DNA of 64,000 nucleotides from Erwinia rhapontici (GCF_012271765.1 NZ_VRKO01000016.1:310001-374000); one strand, 5' to 3'. Positions 51,738 through 61,581 are shown, counted from the stretch's first letter. Made by a program: numbers and translations. Notes: generated by a model from the letters alone, not told the origin.

Positions 51738-52376
51738 TTATGAATCCACTAACTGACGTACCCATTCATGAGGGTTTGAAAACAATATGCTTGAGTTTAG
51801 CATCCAGCGCTTTGAGCCGGATTCGGCAATAAAAGTGGGAACACCGCGTGCGCCAAATTCCCGCATTAATCGTTTCGCACGCTCAGTACGAGTATGGTTT
51901 GCTTCGAGCAAGTCTGCTGTAGGATCCAACACTTTCTTCGCTGCATTTTCCAACCCCTGAGAACTTAACACACCCGCAAGAACCGACAATGACGTGACGT
52001 CAAGCCCCTCAACATAACGGGCGCGTTGTATTGCTTTCAGCGCTTCAATTTCCCGTGAAGGGTTTGACAGCGATACTGCAGTAATCGCAAGCGTGGCTGA
52101 ACCACTGTCAAATTTTTTCTGCTGGTCATGAAGCACTTTTTCGCGATAAATCTCGGAAAAAGGCTGCCCGGTGATATTAGAAATTCGCTGGTCGTTTTCC
52201 CACGCAAAAGCAGCAAATTCATTGTTCATGGGACGTGCACCGGCATCTGAAAACAGGCCGGTTGGCATGAACTCAAGTTTAATACCCGGAATGTCATTTA
52301 GTTCAGTAAGCACAGGTGACGCGCCGTAGCACCAACCGCAAAGTGGATCGAATAAGTAGTTAAGAATCATGTTCAC
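51738..52376 (-). CDS. DsbA-family thioredoxin-fold oxidoreductase (FrnE-like)
   Basis: 212 aa cytoplasmic protein with no signal peptide. The active site CGWC is near the N-terminus (FDPLCGWCYGASPVL), and the cis-proline is in ARGVPTFIAE. FrnE-like proteins are thiol-disulfide isomerases or glutathione-linked enzymes, often in redox-stress or xenobiotic operons. First gene of a three-gene operon with MBL-like and SnoaL-like genes; divergent from the LysR gene at 52487. Confidence 0.85.
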   Translation of the reverse strand: MNMILNYLFDPLCGWCYGASPVLTELNDIPGIKLEFMPTGLFSDAGARPMNNEFAAFAWENDQRISNITGQPFSEIYREKVLHDQQKKFDSGSATLAITAVSLSNPSREIEALKAIQRARYVEGLDVTSLSVLAGVLSSQGLENAAKKVLDPTADLLEANHTRTERAKRLMREFGARGVPTFIAESGSKRWMLNSSILFSNPHEWVRQLVDS

Positions 52377-52486
52377 AGGTGCCCCCTATTTTTAAAAGTA
52401 GCTCATCATAGAAAACTTTTATTGGATATTAAATACATCCATGGTAAACAGCTTGTCATCTAAAAACATACAATTGGAATGCGATA

Positions 52487-53386
52487 GTGAGAAAACTGGG
52501 AAATATCAGACGCCTTGCCTATTTTGTCTCCGTGGTTGAAGCTGGCTCATTTACTGCAGCTGCCGAGCGTTTGGGTATAACTAAAGCGGTAGTCAGTCAT
52601 CAGGTCGCGCGTCTTGAAGAGGAGTTGAACACCACTCTTCTTATCCGTACTACTCGTACCATTCGCTTAACGGATGCGGGAAAAGTCTTTTATGAGCACT
52701 GTGCGTCTATTCTACGTGAAACAGAGGAAGCCTTTGCAGAGTTAGACGCACTGGTGGCTGAGCCCTCTGGGACATTGAGGCTGACAGCGCCTTTTGACTA
52801 TGGGATCAGCGTCGTCGTTCCAGCTATCACTGCATTCAGTCAGCGCTATCCAGACTGCAAAGTTGATGCCGTGATAAGTGATAACAAGTTTGATATCGTG
52901 GACAAAGATATAGAAATAGCCATCCGTGTGGGCTGGTTAGATGACTCACATTTGCAGGCAAGGAAAATCGGGCACTTCCGGCAGTTGCTGATAGCCCCGC
53001 GCAATATGCAGCCGCAGGTAGAAAAAATTAATAAACCACAAGATATCAAACCACTGCCTTTTATAGCCAATACAGCTCTGCGTGAACCTTCTCAGTGGCA
53101 TTTCACGCTGAATGGATCGGATCAACAAAGTATCAACGTTCAGCCCTCGATATTCATTAATAACACACTGGCGGTCCGTGAAGCGGTGAGAGAAGGTGCA
53201 GGCATCTCTGTGTTGCCGGATTACGTTGTCAGTGATGATCTTATTTCTGGCCGCTTAATTCAGGTGCTCCCAGAATGGGAACTACCTTCAGGTGAGATTC
53301 ATGCAGTTTTTCCCGCATCTCGATTTCGCCCGACAAAGGTACGCTCATTTTTAAATATATTGATGGAGAAAGATAAAGAGCGCTGA
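52487..53386 (+). CDS. LysR-family regulator (GTG start)
   Basis: 299 aa. Helix-turn-helix GSFTAAAERLGITKAVVSHQ; effector domain with GAGISVLPDYVV, CrgA/DmlR-like. Divergent from the DsbA-MBL-SnoaL operon across a 110-bp gap and so its likely regulator. GTG 52487 is the only sensible start. Confidence 0.86.
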   Translation: MRKLGNIRRLAYFVSVVEAGSFTAAAERLGITKAVVSHQVARLEEELNTTLLIRTTRTIRLTDAGKVFYEHCASILRETEEAFAELDALVAEPSGTLRLTAPFDYGISVVVPAITAFSQRYPDCKVDAVISDNKFDIVDKDIEIAIRVGWLDDSHLQARKIGHFRQLLIAPRNMQPQVEKINKPQDIKPLPFIANTALREPSQWHFTLNGSDQQSINVQPSIFINNTLAVREAVREGAGISVLPDYVVSDDLISGRLIQVLPEWELPSGEIHAVFPASRFRPTKVRSFLNILMEKDKER

Positions 53387-53512
53387 TTGTGCTTATCTTT
53401 TGCATGCCAGCTTTGATTCAGGAATACGCAGCGTACCGGTCATCATGGCAATTTCAGCAAACGTAGACGTGTTTTTCGCACGATTGGCCCTCTAGCCCGT
53501 AAGAAGATGGGA

Positions 53513-53541
53513 TGTCCGCCCTGTGCCAGAAGCGGAAGTTG
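53513..53541 (+). repeat. Dispersed palindromic repeat, copy 4
   Basis: TGTCCGCCC then TGTGCCAGAAGCGGAAGTTG, the last 20 bases identical to copy 3. It lies in the 303-bp gap between two LysR genes, where I see nothing else. Confidence 0.65.
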
Positions 53542-53689
53542 GTAAGCCTTGGTTCTATTGAGCATTAGTGAGTGCTAATGGATACTTGCCGTGGATGAGG
53601 AATGTTGGATCGTTACCAATAGACAAACCTCCACGCCAGGAATTATTTTATAAGTAAGAAATATTAATCCAAAAGAACCTGGTCAATAA

Positions 53690-54580
53690 ATGCGCCGTAA
53701 AAATATTAACGATTATCAAGCCTTTATCGCAGTAGCCCGAGAAAAAAGCTTCACAAAAGCGGCCGCTCAATTAGGTGTCTCACAGTCGGCGCTGAGCTAC
53801 ACCGTAAGGACTCTTGAAGCAGATCTTGGTCTTCGTCTTCTTACACGTACCACACGTAGCGTTTCTGTGACAGAGGCTGGCGAACGGCTACTTTCCCGTA
53901 TAGGACCACACTTTGACGAAATTGAAAGTGAGATCGCCGCGCTCAGTGGATTGAGAGAAAAACCCGCTGGTACTGTGCGCATTACTTCCGTTGAACACGC
54001 AGCCGATACAATACTCTGGCCTAAGCTCGCCCCGGTGATGCTTGAATATCCCGATATCAACATTGAAATTATCAGCGAGTACGGACTCAAGGATATCGTC
54101 GCTGAACGTTATGATGCTGGAGTTCGGTTGGGCGAACAGGTCGATATGGATATGATTTCCCTGCCGCTTGCCAGAGACTTCCGTTTTGCAGTGGTCGGAG
54201 CACCCTCTTATTTCATGGGGAAGACATATCCGGTCACGCCTCGTGATTTAAACGATCATAGCTGTATCAGATTACGCCTGCCCACTCATGGCGGATTCTA
54301 TACCTGGGAGTTTCGCAAGGATGAGACTGAAATTAAGGTCCGTATTGATGGACGAGCGACTTTCAGCACCATAAATATGATGAGGCAGGCCGCCCTTGAT
54401 GGACTGGGACTTGCTTATCTGCCGCTAGATACCGTCGAGGCTTATCTTGAAAACGGGATGTTAGTCCAGGTGCTGACAGACTGGTGTCCACCGCGTCCCC
54501 CCTATCATCTTTACTACCCCAGCCGTCTGCAACATTCTCCGGCATTTGCACTTGTGCTCGAAGCACTCCGCGCCCCATAA
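53690..54580 (+). CDS. LysR-family regulator
   Basis: 296 aa. Helix-turn-helix KSFTKAAAQLGVSQSALSYT, then TTRSVSVTEAG and an effector domain ending LPLDTVEAYLENG. It is upstream of, and in line with, the Tat hydrolase and Old Yellow Enzyme genes (192-bp gap), and probably controls them. Confidence 0.87.
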   Translation: MRRKNINDYQAFIAVAREKSFTKAAAQLGVSQSALSYTVRTLEADLGLRLLTRTTRSVSVTEAGERLLSRIGPHFDEIESEIAALSGLREKPAGTVRITSVEHAADTILWPKLAPVMLEYPDINIEIISEYGLKDIVAERYDAGVRLGEQVDMDMISLPLARDFRFAVVGAPSYFMGKTYPVTPRDLNDHSCIRLRLPTHGGFYTWEFRKDETEIKVRIDGRATFSTINMMRQAALDGLGLAYLPLDTVEAYLENGMLVQVLTDWCPPRPPYHLYYPSRLQHSPAFALVLEALRAP

Positions 54581-54772
54581 CCTTTGAGCGCTGTTTGTAC
54601 TGGTCTATATCGAACTCAGTTTCTTATAACCCTATTAATAAAACCTCCTTCTAAGCCCATGCGAAATTAAGCCTCTAATTTCTCAATACTAAAGAGATTA
54701 AGATGGCTGCTGAAACAATCTGTGTTCTTTCAGCGGCCAGGGCCGTCATCATGTAAATGAAGGAGTCTTGCA

Positions 54773-55837
54773 ATGAGTAAAAAAGCAGGCGGGTTAAGCC
54801 GCCGAAATTTTATCCTGACGAGTTCAGTGGCTTCAGCAGGATTATTGATGGCGGGTCATGCTTCAGCCCTGCTCTCACCAACACCTCGTACATCTGGCAC
54901 CACGGCACACGTAGATGGCGTCACAGTCAGCAGTGTCCTGTTCCGGAACAATGAAATAATGATGTCCGGAAACGTCTATGTTCCCCCGGACTTCAGCGAA
55001 AACCGTCAATACGCTGCAATTGTCGTTGTCCACCCAGGCGGTGGTGTTAAGGAACAGACTGCGGGCCTTTATGCCCTCAAACTGGCTAAAGAAGGATTTA
55101 TCACCCTGGCGTTTGATGCCTCCCATCAGGGGGCTAGTGGCGGATTACCACGTTTTATTGATGATCCCATGAAGCGAGTCGTCGATTTCTATAGCGCAGT
55201 CGATTACCTGACCACTCTTCCTTATGTCGATAATAATCGTATCGGCGCATTAGGCGTTTGTGCAGGCAGTGGTATCACGGTTAAAGCATCGATGACGGAA
55301 CGCCGAATCAAAGCGCTGGCAACAGTCAGTGCCGTAGATGTTGGGGCGGCGACCCGTAAAGGTTGGGAGGGAACAACATCAGAATCTGAACTCATTCCAA
55401 CTCTGGATGCGGTTGCTAAACAGCGCACAATCGAAGCAGCAGGCGGCGCACCGGTTTATGTCAACTATGTGCCCCAATTGGGTGATACCAGTGCCCCAAA
55501 AGATCTTCAGGAAGCTGCGGACTACTATCTAACCGAACGCGGAAAATATCCGACTTCCACCAATCAAATGCTGATGACAAGTATCAGTACGCTGGCATCT
55601 TTCACCGGGTTTGAAGGGGCGGATGTCTATTTAACACAGCCACTTCTGATTGTAGCCGGTAGCAAAGCTGGCTCGCTCTGGCACAGCCAGGAATTACACA
55701 AAACTGCTGCTTCTGTTCAAAAAACGCTGCATATCATCCCAGGTGCGACGCACATGGGTCTCTATGATGGTCAGGGGGCAACAGTTGCAGCGAGTCAGCT
55801 GACTCCTTTCTTCAAAAATAATCTCGTACAGGTATAA
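54773..55837 (+). CDS. Tat-exported alpha/beta hydrolase (YcjY/dienelactone-hydrolase-like)
   Basis: 354 aa. Twin-arginine signal LSRRNFILTSSVASAGLLMA with cleavage after ASA. The hydrolase fold shows VVHPGGGVKEQ (oxyanion), the nucleophile elbow GVCAGSG with Cys in the usual Ser place, and the His in PGATHMGLYD. Cys nucleophiles occur in dienelactone hydrolases and YcjY-like proteins. Ribosome site AAGGAG. It is followed by an Old Yellow Enzyme gene after 6 bases, so both act on one compound or stress, one in the periplasm and one in the cytoplasm. Confidence 0.85.
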   Translation: MSKKAGGLSRRNFILTSSVASAGLLMAGHASALLSPTPRTSGTTAHVDGVTVSSVLFRNNEIMMSGNVYVPPDFSENRQYAAIVVVHPGGGVKEQTAGLYALKLAKEGFITLAFDASHQGASGGLPRFIDDPMKRVVDFYSAVDYLTTLPYVDNNRIGALGVCAGSGITVKASMTERRIKALATVSAVDVGAATRKGWEGTTSESELIPTLDAVAKQRTIEAAGGAPVYVNYVPQLGDTSAPKDLQEAADYYLTERGKYPTSTNQMLMTSISTLASFTGFEGADVYLTQPLLIVAGSKAGSLWHSQELHKTAASVQKTLHIIPGATHMGLYDGQGATVAASQLTPFFKNNLVQV

Positions 55838-55843
55838 CTATCC

Positions 55844-56962
55844 ATGAAACAAACTCCACTTCTTGAAAGATTTCCACTGGGTAAAGGTGTGACGCTGCGC
55901 AACCGTATTGTGATGGCCCCGATGACGACCTGGGCGGGTAATGATGACGGCACGGTGTCTCATGAGGAAGAAGCATATTATCGTCGACGCGTTCAGGACA
56001 TCGGGCTGGTCATTACTGGTTGTACACATGTTCAGGAAAACGGCATTGGGTTTACGGGAGAGTTTGCTGCGTATGACGACAAATTTATTCCCGGTTTAAA
56101 GCGCCTTGCTACTGCTGCAAAAAGCGGTGGAGCACCGGCAATCTTACAAATATTCCATGCAGGTGTGAAAACCAGCCCTGAACTGGTTTCGGATATTGTA
56201 GCTGCAAGCGCTATTACCGGTGACGCCGGTCCTTTCGCACCTTCAGTTACTCCTCGCGAACTGACATTCGCTGAAATCGAAATGGTTATTCAGGCTTTCG
56301 GTGAAGCAACTCACCGTGCAATAGAAGCAGGATTTGATGGTGTTGAGTTACATGGTGCTCATGGCTTTTTACTTCAGAACTTTTTCTCACCTCATTCCAA
56401 CCGAAGAGATGATCAATGGGGCGGTTCACTTGAAAAGCGTATGCGTTTCCCACTCAGCGTCATTGAAAGTGTGCGTAATACGATTGCTGAGCATGCAGCC
56501 AATCCCTTCCTGATGGGATACCGCATTTCCCTGGACGAGCATTATGAAGATGGGTTGCGCATTGATGAGTCGCTTCAGCTGGTTGACCGACTGGTCGATG
56601 AGGGTATTGATTATCTTCATGTATCACTCGGTAATGCACTTGAAGCCAGACCCGTTGATGCACCGAATGGTCCCAAAGTCATCGAAATCGTGCGCGACCA
56701 CCTTGCTGGACGTATACCTCTGATTGTTGCCGGGCAGTTACGAACACCAGAGCAAGCCGAGGATGCTGTTAAAGCAGGGGTATCTTTGACGGCAGTAGGT
56801 CAGGGTATGGTTATGAACCCAGACTGGGTTAAATTCGTAGATGGCAAAGCTGAAGGAAAAATTGCTCTCAATATTGCTGCATCAGACGTAGAGCAACTTG
56901 CTATACCCCAGAAACTGTGGCGTGTCATTGAGGGTACAACTGGTTGGTTCAACATTCGTTAA
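55844..56962 (+). CDS. Old Yellow Enzyme-family NADH:flavin oxidoreductase
   Basis: 372 aa TIM-barrel FMN enzyme that reduces activated C=C bonds. RIVMAPMTTWAGNDDG near the start, FDGVELHGAHGFLLQNFFSP with the His-x-x-His/Asn pair for substrate binding, and NRRDDQWGGSLEKR are standard. YqjM-like class. In the same operon as the Tat hydrolase, last gene before the tRNA side. Confidence 0.9.
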   Translation: MKQTPLLERFPLGKGVTLRNRIVMAPMTTWAGNDDGTVSHEEEAYYRRRVQDIGLVITGCTHVQENGIGFTGEFAAYDDKFIPGLKRLATAAKSGGAPAILQIFHAGVKTSPELVSDIVAASAITGDAGPFAPSVTPRELTFAEIEMVIQAFGEATHRAIEAGFDGVELHGAHGFLLQNFFSPHSNRRDDQWGGSLEKRMRFPLSVIESVRNTIAEHAANPFLMGYRISLDEHYEDGLRIDESLQLVDRLVDEGIDYLHVSLGNALEARPVDAPNGPKVIEIVRDHLAGRIPLIVAGQLRTPEQAEDAVKAGVSLTAVGQGMVMNPDWVKFVDGKAEGKIALNIAASDVEQLAIPQKLWRVIEGTTGWFNIR

Positions 56963-57033
56963 ATACGGCCTAACCGTAATATGACAATTAGAATCAACTT
57001 GCCATTGATTCACTTCAGAACCTGGAAAGTTCT

Positions 57034-57075
57034 TACATGGCCGGATTTCGGGATTAACTGGGTTACGGCCATGTA
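57034..57075 (+). terminator. Hairpin after the Old Yellow Enzyme gene
   Basis: TACATGGCC and GGCCATGTA form a perfect 9-bp stem with a 24-base loop; AATTTTATCTT follows. It lies 70 bp after the stop and likely ends the operon. Confidence 0.5.
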
Positions 57076-57461
57076 AATTTTATCTTATTCCTTTAAGTCC
57101 TCTTCAATTCGAGGGCTATTATTTCAGACATAACTTCCGCTCCTCGCTCAAAGCAGAAAGTCTGATTTGAGTGTGCTCTACCTCAGAACACTGCTATATC
57201 AGGTCTGAACTGACACCGTTGGATTCAGGTTCTTAACGCCAGCCTTAACCCATTTCACCGCCGCGAACCAAGGTGCGCTACGCCCGGTTATGCCGGTCAG
57301 ATGTTTTCTCCTGCGTGTCTTCCGTTCCGAATCAACTTCCGGTTAATCGTTTCCCAATACAACCCGTCCCGCAAGAGTAAATGGCACGGCATCCAAAGCG
57401 CATCGTTATTTGATGGATAAAATCTGAGCCTGTTAGCGATTCACCAATCACACAAACAGCA
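57076..57461. other. Intergenic region, no gene seen
   Basis: About 390 bp between the operon end and the tRNA terminator. It holds a degenerate reversed copy of the dispersed repeat at 57129-57150 (AACTTCCGCTCCTCGCTCAAAG) and no convincing ORF. The sequence may be decayed integration debris beside the tRNA. Confidence 0.5.
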
Positions 57462-57495
57462 AAAAGCCCGCTCAGGTTTCCCTGAGCGGGCTTTT
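57462..57495 (-). terminator. Terminator of the tRNA-Asn gene
   Basis: AAAAGCCCGCTCAGG and CCTGAGCGGGCTTTT form a perfect 15-bp stem with a TTTC loop; on the minus strand it ends with a T run. It lies 7 bases after the tRNA 3' end and may work in both directions. Confidence 0.9.
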
Positions 57496-57501
57496 CTAAT
57501 T

Positions 57502-57577
57502 TGGCTCCTCTGACTGGACTCGAACCAGTGACATACGGATTAACAGTCCGCCGTTCTACCGACTGAACTACAGAGGA
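57502..57577 (-). tRNA. tRNA-Asn (anticodon GUU)
   Basis: Minus-strand 76-nt gene, from TCCTCTG at 57577 to the encoded CCA at 57502. The acceptor stem TCCTCTG/CAGAGGA, D loop AGTCGGTAGA, anticodon GTT at 57544-57542, and T loop GTTCGAGTC are all as in E. coli tRNA-Asn. This gene family is a preferred integration target. The 3' end is duplicated at 47292-47311. Confidence 0.97.
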
Positions 57578-57595
57578 ATCGTGTGAACGGGGCGC

Positions 57596-57624
57596 ATGTT
57601 AACGGCGTGTCCGGGAAATGTCAA
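57596..57624 (-). promoter_or_regulatory. Stable-RNA promoter of tRNA-Asn
   Basis: Minus strand: TTGACA (57624-57619), a 17-base spacer, TAACAT (57601-57596), then the GC-rich discriminator GCGCCCC, the usual mark of stringently controlled tRNA promoters. Confidence 0.8.
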
Positions 57625-58088
57625 AGGCCTATTCCACTCTGTCGGTGCGTTTGCTGGCAAAAGCAGCAGTGTGAGGGTTTTTTATCTTGATTGGACAATC
57701 TTCAATCTCTGCGCCAGATCTCACTTTGTAGCGTTTAGCTGGCCGATGTTAGAGGTGTGTCAAATTTTTGTTATTTGCTGATTTTAAAACATGCGTTTCG
57801 ATGCTTTCATAGTGAAAGTTTCAATTAGCGTTATTATGAAACAAAAAAACTGCTCTGCGGTAACGTAGACGGGGATGAAAGAAAAAGAAACAGTGGGTTG
57901 TACATAACGTGTTGTTGTAAAGAGTAAAAGTAGGTCCCGATACACAGTAATAAGAAAGATAGTTTTACCCGAGATAGTCACCCCCTACACTTTAATAAAG
58001 CCGTCGGTGAGGGTGTGTGAATGTAAAAGAAATTTTTCATTCGCAGAATCCGTCACCTTCGCAAGCTAACGATAATAAGGGCCTGGAC
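57625..58088. other. Intergenic region before the sugar importer
   Basis: About 460 bp, AT-rich to the right. It must hold the importer promoter. No ORF I trust, and no clear palindrome seen. Confidence 0.5.
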
Positions 58089-59012
58089 ATGAACGTGAAA
58101 AAAACAATTTTAGCGTCACTGTTAGTCTGCATGTTACCTGTTACCAGCTTTGCCAAAGACCTGCAGGTTGGCGTCTCTATGGCATTGTTTGATGACAACT
58201 TTTTAACGATTGTCCGTAACTCAATCACTAATGAAATGAAAACGGAAGGCGTGAAAGGCCAGATTGAAGACGCCAAAGGTGACGTCGCCCAGCAGTTGCA
58301 ACAGGTGCAAAACTTTATCGGTCAGGGCGTTGACGCGATCATCATTAACCCGGTGGATACCAATGCGGTGAAACCGATTGTTGACCTGACCTCTAAAGCC
58401 GGTATTCCACTGGTGTTTGTTAACCGTAAACCCGCAACTGAACTGACGGGCAAAATGGCCTATGTAGGTTCTGACTCCGAGCTGGCGGGTCGTCTGCAGA
58501 TGGAAGCGCTGGCAAAGCGTCTGGATTATAAAGGCAACGTCGCCATTCTTCTGGGTGACCTGGCCAACGAAGCTACACGTGACCGTACCAAAGGTGTTGA
58601 AGCGGTTGTCGCAAAATATCCGGGTCTGAAAGTCGTTCAGAAGCAGACGGCGAAATTTACCCGTAATGATGCGGTAGATGTGGTGAGTAACTGGCTGACA
58701 GCGGGTGATGACATCCAGGCCATCGCCTCAAACAACGATGAAATGGCTATCGGAGCATTGCAGGCGTTAGGTAAAAACGAGAAGAAAATCCTGATCGCGG
58801 GCGTTGATGGTACACCCGATGCCCTGCAGATGATCAAAAACGGAAAAATGGTTGCTACCGTATTCCAGGATGCGAAAGGCCAGGGTGCGGGTGCTGTACA
58901 AACGGCCGTAAAACTGGCTAAAGGCGAACAAGTTCAGAAAAATGTGTTTATCCCTTATCAGTTGATTACAAAAGATAACTACACAGACTTTACGAGTAAA
59001 AACCTGAAATAA
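58089..59012 (+). CDS. Sugar ABC transporter periplasmic binding protein (ribose/inositol type)
   Basis: 307 aa. Signal peptide from ATG 58089 (MNVKKTILASLLVCMLPVTS, cleavage after SFA); the upstream in-frame GTG at 58017 has no signal logic. Cluster B fold: VGVSMALFDDNFLTIVRNSI, then GVDAIIINPVDTNAVKP, VNRKP, GDLANEATRDRTKG and ASNNDEMAIGALQAL. Sugar or polyol ligand unknown; ribose, allose and inositol proteins are all related. First gene of a three-gene importer operon. Confidence 0.9.
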   Translation: MNVKKTILASLLVCMLPVTSFAKDLQVGVSMALFDDNFLTIVRNSITNEMKTEGVKGQIEDAKGDVAQQLQQVQNFIGQGVDAIIINPVDTNAVKPIVDLTSKAGIPLVFVNRKPATELTGKMAYVGSDSELAGRLQMEALAKRLDYKGNVAILLGDLANEATRDRTKGVEAVVAKYPGLKVVQKQTAKFTRNDAVDVVSNWLTAGDDIQAIASNNDEMAIGALQALGKNEKKILIAGVDGTPDALQMIKNGKMVATVFQDAKGQGAGAVQTAVKLAKGEQVQKNVFIPYQLITKDNYTDFTSKNLK

Positions 59013-59045
59013 CTTTCGCTGAACTTGTAGTACGGAGGTAGTTAA

Positions 59046-60530
59046 ATGACCGCATATGCGCTTGAAGCCGAAGGCATCAGCAAATTCTTCCCGGGTGTGA
59101 AGGCGTTAAGCAACGTCTCATTCCGTATCAAGCCGGGAACGGTGCATGCTCTGATGGGTGAGAATGGCGCAGGTAAATCCACTTTAATGAAGTGCCTCAT
59201 CGGGATTTATCGTCCCGATGAGGGGCAGATTCGTATTAAAGGGCAACCTGTGCAGTTTACCGACACGCTGGATGCACTGCGTTCGGGAATTTCCATGATT
59301 CACCAGGAGCTTAATCTGGTACCGCATATGACGGTCGCCGAAAATATCTGGCTGGGTCGCGAGCCGATGAAATTCGGCTTCGTTGACCACGGTAAGCTCA
59401 ACCGTTTAACCAAAGATCTGCTGGTTAAGCTGAATATTCGTCTGCGTCCCGATCAGATGGTGGGCGATCTCAGTATCGCCTCCCAGCAGATGGTGGAGAT
59501 CGCCAAAGCGGTTTCCTGGAACTCAGACATCGTGATTATGGATGAACCGACCTCAGCCCTGACGGAAACCGAAGTGGCGCATCTGTTCACCATCATTCGC
59601 GACCTGCGTGAGCAGGGCAAAGCCATCATCTATATCAGCCATAAAATGGATGAGATCTTTGCGATTACCGATGAAGTCAGCGTATTCCGTGACGGCACCT
59701 GGGTGGCGAGCAATGAGACATCGAGCTATACGCGACAGTCGCTGATCACCCAGATGGTGGGGCGTGAACTGACCCAGTTGTTCCCAAAAACAGACAGCAA
59801 TATTGGCGAAGATGTTCTGACGGTACGCAGCCTGACGCGTAAGGATGTGTTCCACGATGTGAGCTTTAGCGTACGTCGCGGGGAGATCCTTGGGGTGGCG
59901 GGTCTGGTGGGTGCCGGACGCAGTGAAGTAATGGAAAGTCTGTTTGGTATGACATCAATAGACAGTGGAGAGATCCTGATTGATGGTGTGCCGACCAAAA
60001 TTGATTCACCGGCCAGTGCGATTGATAAAGGACTGGCGTTCCTGACCGAAGACCGTAAAAAGTCAGGCCTGTTCCTGGTGCTGTCGGTAATGGAAAACAT
60101 GAGTATCGTCAAAATGACTGACTACAGCGCCAAAGGCGGCTTCGTCAATCATGCCAACATGGCGAAAGACTGTCTGGAACAGATCAAACGTCTGAATATC
60201 AAGACGCCAACCATGGACCAGATCATAAACAACCTCAGTGGCGGTAATCAGCAAAAGGTATTGATTGCCCGCTGGCTGCTGGCACAACCGAAAATCCTGA
60301 TTCTTGACGAACCTACCCGTGGTATCGACGTCGGCGCAAAAGCGGAAATCTACCGTTTGATCAGCGAACTGGCGAGCCGTGGCGTTGCCATCATCATGGT
60401 GTCCTCTGAACTGCCGGAAATTATTGGCATGAGTGACCGCGTGATGGTGATGCACGGAGGACGTATTACCGGCATCCTCAATAAAGAAGAAGCCGACCAG
60501 GAAACCATATTGTCGTTGGCGTCCGAGTAA
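59046..60530 (+). CDS. Sugar ABC transporter ATPase (tandem domains, RbsA/MglA type)
   Basis: 494 aa with two ABC domains. The first has Walker [11 protein letters not shown] and Walker [11 protein letters not shown]; the second keeps a degenerate Walker [11 protein letters not shown], with signature LSGGNQQKV and Walker [12 protein letters not shown]. Usual length for the family. Strong ribosome site GGAGGT before the ATG. Confidence 0.93.
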   Translation: MTAYALEAEGISKFFPGVKALSNVSFRIKPGTVHALMGENGAGKSTLMKCLIGIYRPDEGQIRIKGQPVQFTDTLDALRSGISMIHQELNLVPHMTVAENIWLGREPMKFGFVDHGKLNRLTKDLLVKLNIRLRPDQMVGDLSIASQQMVEIAKAVSWNSDIVIMDEPTSALTETEVAHLFTIIRDLREQGKAIIYISHKMDEIFAITDEVSVFRDGTWVASNETSSYTRQSLITQMVGRELTQLFPKTDSNIGEDVLTVRSLTRKDVFHDVSFSVRRGEILGVAGLVGAGRSEVMESLFGMTSIDSGEILIDGVPTKIDSPASAIDKGLAFLTEDRKKSGLFLVLSVMENMSIVKMTDYSAKGGFVNHANMAKDCLEQIKRLNIKTPTMDQIINNLSGGNQQKVLIARWLLAQPKILILDEPTRGIDVGAKAEIYRLISELASRGVAIIMVSSELPEIIGMSDRVMVMHGGRITGILNKEEADQETILSLASE

Positions 60531-60549
60531 GGGCGTGAGGTAAACAAAC

Positions 60550-61581
60550 ATGAGTGATGTGAAAATGACAACGCAACAGTCAGCTGAGACACCGTCGTTC
60601 TTTAGTAATCTGAAAGGCAAACTGCCGAAAGATACCGGTATTTTTGTGGTGATGGTCGGCATCGCGCTGATATTTGAGGCCTTCGGCTGGTATGTTCGCG
60701 ATCAGTCATTCCTGATGAACCCGAACCGCCTGGTGCTGATTGTTCTTCAGGTCGCGATTATCGGTATTATTGCGGTCGGGGTGACTCAGGTCATTATTAC
60801 CACGGGGATTGACCTGTCGTCCGGTTCGGTGATTGCATTGACGGCGGTGGTTGCCGCCAGTCTGGCGCAAACCTCTGAAAGCCTGTCACCGATGTTCCCC
60901 TCGCTGGTGGATATGCCCGCCGCGCTGCCGATTAGCGCCGGGATCGGGGTCGGTTTGCTGTGCGGTATCGTCAACGGCGTGCTGATCACGAAGACCGGTA
61001 TTCCGCCGTTTATCGCCACGCTGGGGATGATGGTATCGGCGCGTGGTCTGGCACAGTATTACACTCAGGGTAACCCCATCAGCTTCCTGTCCGATGGCTT
61101 TACGTCGATTGGTCAGGGTGCAATGCCGGTGATTATCTTCCTGGTGGTGGCGGTGATCTTCCATATCGCGCTGAAACATACCCGCTACGGTAAGTATGTT
61201 TACGCCATCGGCGGCAACATGGTGTCGGCGAAAGTCTCCGGTATCAACGTTAATAAATACCTGATCATCGTTTACACCATCGCAGGCGGTCTGTCTGGCC
61301 TGGCGGGTGTGGTGCTGGCGGCGCGTGTGAGTAGCGGCCAGTCAAGTATGGGCCTGGGCTACGAGCTGGATGCCATTGCCGCGGCGGTGATCGGCGGTTC
61401 CAGCCTGATGGGTGGGGTAGGGCGTATTACCGGCACGCTGATTGGTGCGGTGATCCTCGGCCTGATCAAGAGCGGCTTCACCTTCGTGGGTGTTGATGCC
61501 TACATTCAGGACATCATCAAAGGGATGATTATTGTTGCCGCGGTATCGATTGATATGTATCGCAACCGCAGTAAGCGTTAA
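60550..61581 (+). CDS. Sugar ABC transporter permease (RbsC type)
   Basis: 343 aa, about 10 membrane helices. ITTGIDLSSGSVIALTAVV and GIPPFIATLGMMVSARGLAQ are typical RbsC blocks; GRITGTLIGAVILGLIKSGF sits near the C-terminus. Follows the ATPase after 19 bases. Ends the importer operon at a terminator. Confidence 0.92.
   Translation: MSDVKMTTQQSAETPSFFSNLKGKLPKDTGIFVVMVGIALIFEAFGWYVRDQSFLMNPNRLVLIVLQVAIIGIIAVGVTQVIITTGIDLSSGSVIALTAVVAASLAQTSESLSPMFPSLVDMPAALPISAGIGVGLLCGIVNGVLITKTGIPPFIATLGMMVSARGLAQYYTQGNPISFLSDGFTSIGQGAMPVIIFLVVAVIFHIALKHTRYGKYVYAIGGNMVSAKVSGINVNKYLIIVYTIAGGLSGLAGVVLAARVSSGQSSMGLGYELDAIAAAVIGGSSLMGGVGRITGTLIGAVILGLIKSGFTFVGVDAYIQDIIKGMIIVAAVSIDMYRNRSKR

Noticed and set aside
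57596..57781. 61-aa frame beside the tRNA
   Set aside because: Overlaps the tRNA promoter and its composition does not look like a protein.
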